This document shows positions 9,532-18,094 of a DNA stretch of 64,000 bases, one piece after another. Source of the stretch: Actimicrobium sp047621665 (GTDB lineage: Bacteria; Pseudomonadota; Gammaproteobacteria; Burkholderiales; Burkholderiaceae_D). A program made the translations under genes and the position numbers. Numbering within the stretch: the first letter of the stretch is position 1; each line of letters starts with the position of its first letter. The stretch covers positions 3,087 through 67,086 of the forward strand of contig JBLHMB010000014.1 in assembly GCA_047621665.1 (NCBI GenBank), read 5' to 3'. Below the pieces are notes generated by a model. That model had not been told where the DNA came from. It made no database searches and saw only the letters and a program-made list of their open reading frames with translations.

Positions 9532-10380
9532 ATGAATAACGGCCAGCAATTCCATTTCATTTCCGGTCTGCCGCGCTCCGGCTCGACGCTGCTATCGGCC
9601 ATCCTGCGCCAGAATCCACGTTTTCGGGCCGGCATGACCAGCCCGGTCGGCGCGCTGTTCAACTGCTTGCTCGAACAGGTCAGCGCCGGTTCCGAGTTCG
9701 GTCCGGTAATCCGCCAGGCCCAGCGCCGCCGCTTGTTACGCGGCCTGTTCGACAGCTTTTACGCGGACCAACCGGCCAACAGCGTGATCTTCGATACCAA
9801 CCGCGTGTGGTCGTCCAAACTACCGGCGCTACTGGACCTGTTCCCGCAATCGAAGGTGATTGCGTGTGTGCGCAATGTAGCCTGGGTGATGGACAGCCTC
9901 GAACGTCTGTATCGTGCCAATCCGTTTGAAAACACCCGCCTGTTCAACGATACCGTCGAACGCAATACGGTCTACAGCCGCGTCGACACGCTCGGCCAGC
10001 GCAACCGGCTGGTCGGATTTTCATGGACGGCGATCAAGGAAGCGTTCTACAGCGAACAGGCCGCTTCGCTGCTATTGGTCGATTACGACCTGCTCGCTCA
10101 GGCACCGGAAAAAGTCCTACCGCTGGTCTATCAGTTCATCGGCGAGGCGTGGTTTGACGGTCATGATTTCGGCCAGCTGGAATTTGATGCCCCTGAATTT
10201 GACAGTGCGCTTGGCCTGTCCGGCCTGCACAAAGTGCGTCCGCGCGTGGCGCTAGAACCGCGCCGCACCATCTTGCCACCCGACCTGTTCGCGCAATATC
10301 AGGACATGAGTTTCTGGCACGACGTGGCCAACAGCACGGCCAGCGTCATCACTGCAAAAAAATCCCCTTCACCGTCGTAG
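9532..10380 (+). CDS. Sulfotransferase family protein
   Basis: This 282-residue protein has a PAPS-binding sulfotransferase fold. The 5'-phosphosulfate-binding loop GLPRSGSTLL is at residues 12-21, and the later segment KVIACVRNVAWVMDSLERL corresponds to the 3'-phosphate-binding region. Sulfotransferases of this family transfer sulfate from PAPS to carbohydrates, peptides or small molecules in the cytoplasm. It lies 7 bases after the adaptor gene and 8 bases before the adhesin gene, on the same strand, so it is almost surely co-transcribed. This raises the possibility that the adhesin or a glycan on it is sulfated (inference). Confidence 0.82.
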   Translation: MNNGQQFHFISGLPRSGSTLLSAILRQNPRFRAGMTSPVGALFNCLLEQVSAGSEFGPVIRQAQRRRLLRGLFDSFYADQPANSVIFDTNRVWSSKLPALLDLFPQSKVIACVRNVAWVMDSLERLYRANPFENTRLFNDTVERNTVYSRVDTLGQRNRLVGFSWTAIKEAFYSEQAASLLLVDYDLLAQAPEKVLPLVYQFIGEAWFDGHDFGQLEFDAPEFDSALGLSGLHKVRPRVALEPRRTILPPDLFAQYQDMSFWHDVANSTASVITAKKSPSPS

Positions 10381-10388
10381 GAAGCCAC

Positions 10389-13300
10389 ATGAACCGCATC
10401 TTCAATACCGTCTGGAATGACTTCACACTCACCTTCGTGGCGGTTGGCGAACATGTCCGGGGACGCGGAAAACGCAGCGGTGGCAGCAGCACCGGCGCCA
10501 GTGATGCCGTCGTCGTGGCCGGTCCGAAGCAACGCTTGCGGCAGGCGCGTCCCGGCATGCTGGCGCTGGAAGCACGCATCATGTTTGATGGCGCGGCCGT
10601 GCATTCGGTGGTCGATGCCGTGCATCACGTCGAAGCGCCAGCCGTGCAACACGTGGTCGAAGCTGCGCCCGTCGCCGAGATGCAGAAGCTGGCCATGCGC
10701 GCTAGCGACAGCGCGCCGGCAGAACAGAAGGTACTGATTGTGGATGGCCGCGTACCCGACTACCAGCGCATCGTCGACAGCGCCGGAGCCGGCGTCAAGG
10801 TAGTGGTGCTGGACGTGAATCAGGACGGCATGACGCAGATCGCTGCTGCGCTCAATGGCATGCACGATATCGAATCGATCAGCATCATCTCGCATGGTGA
10901 CAACGGCTTGCTCCTGCTCGGTAATGCAGCGCTGTTCAGCGCCGACCTTGACCGTTACCAGACCCAGTTGCAGGAGATCGGTGCCGCCCTGAAACCGGGT
11001 GGCGACATCCTGCTGTACGGCTGCGATGTCGGTCAGGGTAGTTCCGGACTGGCCTTCATCGACAGCCTGTCGGCACGCACCGGCGCAGTCGTGGCCGCCT
11101 CGACCGATGCCACCGGCGGCACCGCAGTCGGCGGTAACTGGGATCTCGACATTGCCACCGGCACGTTGCACAGCACGGCCGCCTTCGATACCGCACAACT
11201 GGATAACTACGATCACTTGCTGGTCACCAGCAGCGTCAATAGCGTCGCGCAACTGAAGGCCGCAATCGCCACAGGTAACAGCGATAACGTCGACGATGTC
11301 ATCACGCTGACCGGCAATATCACCTTTGCGACGGCGGCCGATACCATCGCGATCAACGTCACCGATGGCCACAGGATGACCATTGTCGGTAGCGGTTTTA
11401 CGATTAATGCAAATAACAAGGCAGGCGTCTTGAATGTCGCGTCAAGCGGGGTCGGCTCGTCGATAGAAATCCAGAATCTGACGATTACCAACGGCCTGCT
11501 CAGTGGTATCGGCGGCAATGGCGATGCCAGCAATGGCGGGATCGGCAAGGCCGGTGGCGACGCACCCGGTGCCGGGATTTATAACAGCGGCACGCTGGTC
11601 ATTTCGGGCAGTACGATCACCGCCAACAAGGCTGCCGGTGGCGGTGGCTCCGGTGGCAGTTCGTCGGGATATGGCGACGGCGGCGGCGGCGGTGGCGGTT
11701 ACGGCAGCGGCGTTGGCGGTGCCGGCGGTACCAGTCACGGTTCGATCAATGCCGCTGCACCAACGGCACCGTCGGGAATATCTGGCGGAAGTGGCGGAAG
11801 TAACAAGAACAACGGTCTTGGCGGCGGTCGCGGCGGCAGTACTAGCGGCGGCGGCGGCGGTTCTTACGGCGGCTATGCCAGTGGTGGAGCCGGAGGCACT
11901 GCCGATAACGACGCGCTCGCCATCGGGGGCGGTGGCGGAGGAACTGGCTACGATCGCACCGGTGGCCGCGGCGGCAACGCCACCGGCGCGATCTACAACA
12001 CCGGCACGCTGACTATTACGACCAGCAGCATTACCAACAATATTGCCGCCGGCGGTGGTGGTGGAGGCGGATCGACCATCAGTTCGGGCTACAACGGCGG
12101 CGCCGGCGGCGTTGCCGTTGGCGGCATCTGGAATGACGGCGGTATTGCAGCGCTGGACACGGCTACCTCCGCGACACTGGCGTCAGGAAATACCGTAGGA
12201 GGGGGAGCGGGCGGTAGTTCTCCGGCCGGCAACACGGGAGCAAGCGGCGCCTTTAATGCGCAAAAAATGGGCACTTTCGGCATTGCCACGACCACCACCA
12301 CCATCAGCAGCGCCAGTGCCGGCAGCGCCAATGGCAGCTACAAAGCCGGCGACACGCTCTCGCTCAACGTCACATTCAGTGCGGCCGTCACGGTCGACAC
12401 CAGTGGCGGCACACCGACGCTGCTACTGGAAACCGGCAGCACCGACCGCAGCGCGACCTATGTCTCGGGTTCGGGAACCGGCACCCTCACCTTCTCGTAC
12501 ACGGTACAGACCGGCGACACCAGCAGCGATCTTGACTACCACGACACTGCCGTGCTCTCGCTCAATGGCAGCACCATTCGCGACGCCGGCACCAACGATG
12601 CGACGCTGACCCTGCCCACGGCCGGCGGCGCAAATTCGATCGCCGGACAAAAGAGTCTGGTCATCGATACGGCGCGCCCCACCGCAACCATTGTCGTAGC
12701 CGACAATGCCTTGGCCATCGGTGAAACCTCGCTGGTCACGATCACGTTTTCGGAACTCGTCACCGGCTTCACCAATGCCGACCTGACCATCGCTAACGGC
12801 TCCCTGTCAGCAGTCAGTTCGATGGACGGCGGCCTTACGTGGACCGCTACACTGACGCCCACAGCCAGCGTCACCGATGCCGCCAACCTGATCACGCTCG
12901 ATAACACCGGTGTGACTGATGCGACCGGAAATACCGGTTCCGGCACCACGGATTCGAACAACTACGCCATCGATAGCGCGCGACCCACAGCGAGCATCAT
13001 CGTCGCCGATAACGCACTGCTGGCCGGTGAAACCTCACTGGTCACGATCACGTTTTCGGAAACAGTCACCGGCTTCAACAATGCTGATCTCACCATTGCC
13101 AACGGCACGCTGACTGCGGTCAGCTCGATGGATGGCGGCATCACATGGACCGCCACGCTGACACCGACGACCAGCACTACCGATGCCAGCAATCTGATCA
13201 CGCTCGATAACACCGGCGTGGCTGATGCCGCCGGCAATGCCGGTTCCGGCAGCACCGATTCGAACAACTACGCAGTCAGTACCGTGCGGCCCACGGCGAG

Positions 13301-16300
13301 CATAGTGGTCGCCGATAATGCGCTGGCCGTTGGTGAAGCCTCGCTGGTGACGATCACGTTTTCGGAAGCCGTTACCGGTTTCAGTAATGCTGATCTGAGC
13401 ATCGCCAACGGCACGCTGACTGCGGTCAGTTCGATGGATGGCGGCGTCACCTGGACCGCCACGCTCACGCCGACCGCCAGCACCACCGATGCGACAAACC
13501 TCATCACGCTGGTCAACTCCGGCGTGAGTAATGCAGCGGGTAACAACGGCACCGGCACGACCAATTCGAACAACTACGCGATCGATACGGCGCGCCCCAC
13601 CGCCACCCTCGTCGTCGCCGACAATGCACTGGCCATCGGCGAAACCTCGCTGGTGACGATCGCGTTTTCGGAACTCGTCACCGGCTTTACCAATGCTGAT
13701 CTGACCGTCGCCAACGGCTCCCTGTCAGCGGTCAGTTCAATGGACGGCGGTCTCACCTGGACCGCTACACTGACGCCGACGGCCAGCGTCACCGATGCCT
13801 CCAACCTGATCATGCTCGATAACACCGGCGTGACTGATGCGGCCGGCAATGCCGGTTCCGGCACGACTGATTCGAACAACTACGCGATCGATAGTGTGCG
13901 ACCAACAGCGGGCATCATCGTTGCCGATAACGCACTGCTGGCCGGTGAAACCTCACTGGTGACGATTACGTTTTCGGAAGCCGTCACCGGCTTCAGCAAT
14001 GCTGACCTCACCATTGCCAACGGCACGCTGACTTCAGTCAGCTCGATGGATGGCGGCATCACATGGACCGCCACGCTGACGCCAACGACCAGCACTACCG
14101 ATGCCAGCAATCTGATCACGCTCGATAACACCGGCGTGGCTGATGCTGCCGGCAATGCCGGTTCCGGCAGCACCGGCTCGAACAACTACGTGGTCAATAC
14201 CGTGCGACCAACGACGACTATCGTGGTCTCCGACAATGCCCTGAAGGCCGGCGAAACGGCGCTGGTCACGATCACGTTTTCGGAAGCCGTCACCGGCTTC
14301 ACCAATGCTGACCTGACCATCGCCAACGGCACGCTAAGCGCCGTCGGCTCGATGGACGGTGGCATGACCTATACCGCGACCCTCACGCCGACCGCCAGCA
14401 CCATCGATGCGGCCAACCTGATCACGCTCAGCAACACCGGTATCACGAATGCGGCCGGCAATACCGGCACCGGCACAACCGATTCGAATAACTATGCGAT
14501 CGATACGGCGCGGCCCGGCGCGACCATTGTCGTCGCCGACAATGCGCTAGCCATCGACGAAACTTCGCTGGTGACGATCACGTTTTCGGAAGCTGTTACC
14601 GGTCTCACCAATGGCGATCTGAGCATCGCTCACGGCACGCTGTCAACCGTCGGCTCATCCGATGGCGGCACGACATGGACCGCCACCTTCACGCCGACGA
14701 CCGGCATCACCGACGCCAGCAACCTGATCACGCTCAATAACAGCGGCGTCACCAATGCCGCCGGCAATGCCGGTTCCGGCAGCACTGACTCGAACAATTA
14801 CGTAATCGATGGCGTGCGGCCCACAGCATCGATCGTCATCGCCGACAACGCGCTGGCCATCGGCGAAACCTCGCTGGTCACGATTACCTTCTCGGAAGCC
14901 GTCACCGGCTTCACCAATGCCGATCTGAGCGTGGCTAACGGTACGCTCAGCACGGTCAGTTCGTCCGATGGCGGGTTGACATGGACTGCGCTGCTGACTT
15001 CCGCAGCACGCATCACCAACGCCAGCAACGTCATCACGCTAGATCGCAGTGGCGTGAACGACAGCGCCGGTAACGCTGGCAGCGGCACGACTATCTCGAA
15101 CAATTTTGCGATCGATGCTGCGCCGGCAATTACCGGCGCGACCTACGATGCGCGCAGCGGCGAACTGGTCGTCAGCGGCATCAACCTGCAGGCCGGTGAT
15201 GCGATCGCCTATCGCAACCTGATCGTCACCGGCGAAGGCGGCCGCAGCGCGGCGCTGCTCGGTTCGGCCGGCATCACTGCCAGCAGCGCAACGCGCTTTG
15301 CCGTCACGCTGGACGAAGCCGACCGGCTTGCGGTCAATGTCTTGCTCAACAAGGATGGCAATAGTGCCATCGACGGCGCGCCGTTCAACCTCGGTGCATC
15401 GGCCAACTGGAATATCACGGCGGGTGCCGATGCCGACCTGAGCGGCAACGCGATCGTTGTCAGCAGGACCAACGTTGCGCCGGGCATTTCCGGCACCCGC
15501 ACCGGACAGGCCGTCGACGACAACGCCAGCCTGCACCCGTTTTCCGGCATCGTCATTACCGACACCGATCCGGGTGCGCAGGAACAGGTCCGCATTGCGC
15601 TCGATCATGCCGACCGGGGCCGCTTCACTGTCGCCTCGCTGGCTGCGTCCGGATTTTCCACCAGCGATGGCGGGCTGAGCTATGTCCACGTCGCCGGCAG
15701 TCCGGTCGTCATCGAAGCGGCGCTGCGTGCGCTGGTCTACCAGCCCGTCAGCAACCGCATTGCGGTGGGCCAGAGCGAGACCGTCGCCTTCACTGTCAGT
15801 GTTAATGACGGCTATGGCGTCATCGCCGACGCGGCCAGTTCGGTGCTGATCCGGTCAGTCAATGACGCCGCCGTCATCGGCGATACCGTCGCCAGCGTCA
15901 GCGAAGATGGCCCGACGTCGGCCAGCGGCACCCTGACAACGACCGATGCCGACATCGGGCAGTCCGGCTTTGTGGCGCAACGCGCCAGCACCGGCACGTA
16001 TGGCCAGTTCACGCTCGCTACCAGTGGCGCGTGGAGCTACCAGCTCGACAATGCTGCTGCCAGCGTGCAAGCCCTCAACAGCGGCACGCGCGTCAGCGAC
16101 CGCTTCACCGTCGTCACTGCCGATGGCACCAGCAAGCAGTTCGTCGTGACGATCAGCGGCAAGGATGAAGCCGTTGTGGTGGTGTCGCCACCACCAGCGC
16201 CAGCGGTCGTTTCCATCGCCGAACGCAGCACCACCGCCATACCGGTCGCCACGGTCGCGCCAGCATCGCTCGTCACCGCCATTGAACCAGCGCAACCGGT

Positions 16301-16757
16301 ACCCGAACCGCGCTTTGCAGAAGTCCGTTACACCGAACCGGCCAGTGTCGCGAACGGTTTCCGGATGGTCGTCAGTAGTTCCGACGCGTCGGGTCTGCGC
16401 GTCCTCAATGGCATGCCCGATCAGAACACGATCGACAACCGCATCGCGTTCAGCGTCCCGGTCGACGCCTTCGCCAGTGGCAGCGAAAACGTCACCGTGC
16501 AATTACGCGCTGACCGTGTCAATGGCCAAGCCTTGCCAGGCTGGTTGCGCTTCGATCCGCAGACCGGCGCTTTCGAGGGCACGCCACCGGCCGATGCGCG
16601 CGGCGAACTGGTCATCAAGGTCACTGCACGCGATGCCAACGGCAATGAAGCCGTCACGACCTTCCGGCTCCAGCTCAACAGCAAACCGGTACCCGGTCGC
16701 GCCGGCCTGTCCGAGCAACTGCGCCAAGCCAGTCTGGCAACGCGCCGGGCCGCGTGA
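10389..16757 (+). CDS. Giant DUF4347 adhesin with eight Ig-like repeats
   Basis: The product has 2122 residues. In order: a start resembling an extended signal peptide region (MNRIFNTVWN to GRGKR, residues 1-29); the motif LEARIMFDGA (about 60-69); a DUF4347 domain (about 115-280) with His169 in ISHGD and Cys212 in YGCDVG; a right-handed-helix-like region rich in Gly (about 370-620); eight near-identical Ig-like repeats of 102 residues (about 757-1572); cadherin- and VCBS-like domains; and a C-terminal putative Ig domain (about 1990-2100). No clear hydrophobic signal core follows the N-terminus and no C-terminal cell-wall anchor is seen. It is flanked by TolC-, HlyD- and M50-like genes, so it is the probable exported substrate. 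The stop overlaps the next gene as GTGA. Confidence 0.9.
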   Translation: MNRIFNTVWNDFTLTFVAVGEHVRGRGKRSGGSSTGASDAVVVAGPKQRLRQARPGMLALEARIMFDGAAVHSVVDAVHHVEAPAVQHVVEAAPVAEMQKLAMRASDSAPAEQKVLIVDGRVPDYQRIVDSAGAGVKVVVLDVNQDGMTQIAAALNGMHDIESISIISHGDNGLLLLGNAALFSADLDRYQTQLQEIGAALKPGGDILLYGCDVGQGSSGLAFIDSLSARTGAVVAASTDATGGTAVGGNWDLDIATGTLHSTAAFDTAQLDNYDHLLVTSSVNSVAQLKAAIATGNSDNVDDVITLTGNITFATAADTIAINVTDGHRMTIVGSGFTINANNKAGVLNVASSGVGSSIEIQNLTITNGLLSGIGGNGDASNGGIGKAGGDAPGAGIYNSGTLVISGSTITANKAAGGGGSGGSSSGYGDGGGGGGGYGSGVGGAGGTSHGSINAAAPTAPSGISGGSGGSNKNNGLGGGRGGSTSGGGGGSYGGYASGGAGGTADNDALAIGGGGGGTGYDRTGGRGGNATGAIYNTGTLTITTSSITNNIAAGGGGGGGSTISSGYNGGAGGVAVGGIWNDGGIAALDTATSATLASGNTVGGGAGGSSPAGNTGASGAFNAQKMGTFGIATTTTTISSASAGSANGSYKAGDTLSLNVTFSAAVTVDTSGGTPTLLLETGSTDRSATYVSGSGTGTLTFSYTVQTGDTSSDLDYHDTAVLSLNGSTIRDAGTNDATLTLPTAGGANSIAGQKSLVIDTARPTATIVVADNALAIGETSLVTITFSELVTGFTNADLTIANGSLSAVSSMDGGLTWTATLTPTASVTDAANLITLDNTGVTDATGNTGSGTTDSNNYAIDSARPTASIIVADNALLAGETSLVTITFSETVTGFNNADLTIANGTLTAVSSMDGGITWTATLTPTTSTTDASNLITLDNTGVADAAGNAGSGSTDSNNYAVSTVRPTASIVVADNALAVGEASLVTITFSEAVTGFSNADLSIANGTLTAVSSMDGGVTWTATLTPTASTTDATNLITLVNSGVSNAAGNNGTGTTNSNNYAIDTARPTATLVVADNALAIGETSLVTIAFSELVTGFTNADLTVANGSLSAVSSMDGGLTWTATLTPTASVTDASNLIMLDNTGVTDAAGNAGSGTTDSNNYAIDSVRPTAGIIVADNALLAGETSLVTITFSEAVTGFSNADLTIANGTLTSVSSMDGGITWTATLTPTTSTTDASNLITLDNTGVADAAGNAGSGSTGSNNYVVNTVRPTTTIVVSDNALKAGETALVTITFSEAVTGFTNADLTIANGTLSAVGSMDGGMTYTATLTPTASTIDAANLITLSNTGITNAAGNTGTGTTDSNNYAIDTARPGATIVVADNALAIDETSLVTITFSEAVTGLTNGDLSIAHGTLSTVGSSDGGTTWTATFTPTTGITDASNLITLNNSGVTNAAGNAGSGSTDSNNYVIDGVRPTASIVIADNALAIGETSLVTITFSEAVTGFTNADLSVANGTLSTVSSSDGGLTWTALLTSAARITNASNVITLDRSGVNDSAGNAGSGTTISNNFAIDAAPAITGATYDARSGELVVSGINLQAGDAIAYRNLIVTGEGGRSAALLGSAGITASSATRFAVTLDEADRLAVNVLLNKDGNSAIDGAPFNLGASANWNITAGADADLSGNAIVVSRTNVAPGISGTRTGQAVDDNASLHPFSGIVITDTDPGAQEQVRIALDHADRGRFTVASLAASGFSTSDGGLSYVHVAGSPVVIEAALRALVYQPVSNRIAVGQSETVAFTVSVNDGYGVIADAASSVLIRSVNDAAVIGDTVASVSEDGPTSASGTLTTTDADIGQSGFVAQRASTGTYGQFTLATSGAWSYQLDNAAASVQALNSGTRVSDRFTVVTADGTSKQFVVTISGKDEAVVVVSPPPAPAVVSIAERSTTAIPVATVAPASLVTAIEPAQPVPEPRFAEVRYTEPASVANGFRMVVSSSDASGLRVLNGMPDQNTIDNRIAFSVPVDAFASGSENVTVQLRADRVNGQALPGWLRFDPQTGAFEGTPPADARGELVIKVTARDANGNEAVTTFRLQLNSKPVPGRAGLSEQLRQASLATRRAA
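11500..12260 (+). repeat. Glycine-coding low-complexity tract in the adhesin gene
   Basis: The DNA is dominated by GGC/GGT codons and encodes long Gly/Ser-rich runs broken by short segments such as IYNSGTLVISGSTIT and IYNTGTLTITTSSIT. These two segments resemble each other and look like rungs of a parallel beta-helix. The tract separates the DUF4347 domain from the Ig repeats. Slippage and recombination are likely here. Confidence 0.7.
12656..15103 (+). repeat. Eight tandem 306-bp repeats
   Basis: Units begin at 12656, 12962, 13268, 13574, 13880, 14186, 14492 and 14798. All are exactly 306 bp (102 codons) with no indels. Each encodes RPTA..VVADNAL.IGETSLVTITFSE and ends GSGTTDSNNYAID or a variant, a bacterial Ig-like domain. 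Unit 4 is closest to unit 1 and unit 5 to unit 2, pointing to a 918-bp block duplication. Units 7 and 8 are more diverged. Confidence 0.92.
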
Positions 16758-18091
16758 CCATCCCGATTACTGCAACGCTGTTCGAGCTGGCACGGCGTGC
16801 GCGCCAGCTCGATGACAGCGCGGCACTCGGCTTCATGGCCGTCAACGAGTCGCATGCACTGGCACCCTACCGGCAAGCTGCGCTGTGGCTGACCGAAGGC
16901 GGCGTCGCGGCGTTGTCCGGCGTGGTCCAGCTTGAAGCCAACGCACCGTATGCGCAATGGCTGAACCGGGTCTGCGCAACGCTGCCGGTGGATTCGTCGC
17001 AGCCGGTACTGACCGGACCGGAAACACTGGCACCCGAAGTCGCCGGCGAATGGCCGGACTGGCTGCCGGCGCATGGCTTGTGGTTGCCATTCGTAGCCCG
17101 CGCCGGCAAGCCGGCCGGCGGTCTTTTGCTGGCGCGTGACCTGCCGTGGCAGGAGCAGGAACTGGCACTGCTGGCCGAGTGGATCGATAGCTGGCGACAT
17201 GCGTGGCAGGCACTTTATCGGCCCTCGCCGTGGACCAGCCGACGCTGGCTGGCCCACTTGCGTCCGATACCGGGTACGCCGTGGTGGCGTCACAAGCGCA
17301 TTGGCTGGCTGGCCGGTGTTCTGCTGGTGCTGGCCCTGCCGGTGCGCCTGAGCGTGCTGGCGCCGGGCGAACTGGTACCGGCCAATCCAGCCGTGGTGCG
17401 CGCCCCGCTCGATGGTGTCGTCGGCAGCTTTGCGGTCAAGCCGAACCAGCTGGTCCAGCGCGGTCAGCCGCTGTTTGCGCTCGACGATGTGACGCTCTCC
17501 AGCAAGCTCGAAGTCGCCACCCAGGCGCAGACCGGTGCCGAAGCAGAATACCGGCAAGCCGCACAACTGGCGGTGACCGACGGCAAGATCAAGGGTCGAT
17601 TGGCGCTGCTGACCGGCAAACTCGCAGAGCGCCGTGCTGAAACCGATTACCTGCGCGGCCAGCGCGAACGCGCACATGTGGTCGCACCGCAGGACGGCAT
17701 TGCGCTGTTCGATGATCCGGTCGAATGGATCGGCAAGCCGGTCGTCACCGGCGAACGCATCCTGCGCCTGGCTACTCCCGGCGATGTCGAGATCGAAGTC
17801 TGGCTGCCGCTGGCCGATGCGATCCCGCTGGCTGCCGGTACCGATGTGCAGCTGTATCTGAATGCCAGCCCGCTGTCGCCGGTCGCGGCCAAATTGCGCT
17901 ACATGGCACATGATGCGGTCCAGCGTCCCGACGGCAGTTATGCCTACCGCGTGCGCGCCACGCTGAGCGGCAGCACGACGCACCGCATCGGTCTGAAAGG
18001 CAGTGCCAAACTCAGCGGCGAACGGGTCGCGCTGGGCTACTGGATATTGCGCCGGCCGCTGGCCGCGCTGCGCCAGAGCGTCGGATTCTGA
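16754..18091 (+). CDS. HlyD-family adaptor with N-terminal GAF-like region
   Basis: This 445-residue protein starts at a GTG overlapping the adhesin stop (GTGA). The first 160 residues are soluble and resemble a degenerate GAF-type domain. A single membrane helix (about residues 178-198, LAGVLLVLALPVRLSVLAPG) follows, then an HlyD-like lipoyl/coiled-coil/barrel region with LDGVVGSFAVKPNQLVQRGQ and the returning half VAPQDGIALFDDP. It is probably an inner membrane adaptor that contacts the periplasmic and outer membrane components. It is coupled upstream to the adhesin and followed three bases later by the M50 gene. Confidence 0.85.
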   Translation: MTIPITATLFELARRARQLDDSAALGFMAVNESHALAPYRQAALWLTEGGVAALSGVVQLEANAPYAQWLNRVCATLPVDSSQPVLTGPETLAPEVAGEWPDWLPAHGLWLPFVARAGKPAGGLLLARDLPWQEQELALLAEWIDSWRHAWQALYRPSPWTSRRWLAHLRPIPGTPWWRHKRIGWLAGVLLVLALPVRLSVLAPGELVPANPAVVRAPLDGVVGSFAVKPNQLVQRGQPLFALDDVTLSSKLEVATQAQTGAEAEYRQAAQLAVTDGKIKGRLALLTGKLAERRAETDYLRGQRERAHVVAPQDGIALFDDPVEWIGKPVVTGERILRLATPGDVEIEVWLPLADAIPLAAGTDVQLYLNASPLSPVAAKLRYMAHDAVQRPDGSYAYRVRATLSGSTTHRIGLKGSAKLSGERVALGYWILRRPLAALRQSVGF

Positions 18092-18094
18092 GCG

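Noticed and set aside
10299..11372. Minus-strand frame of 357 codons opposite the adhesin start
   Set aside because: Antisense of the DUF4347 region with no domain of its own.
12656..15103. Series of minus-strand 101-codon frames repeated every 306 bp
   Set aside because: They mirror the Ig repeats on the plus strand and each ends at the same place in the repeat. They are shadows of the repeat array, not a gene family.
12656..15103. Repeat array considered as CRISPR-like
   Set aside because: Units are 306 bp, coding and contiguous without unique spacers.
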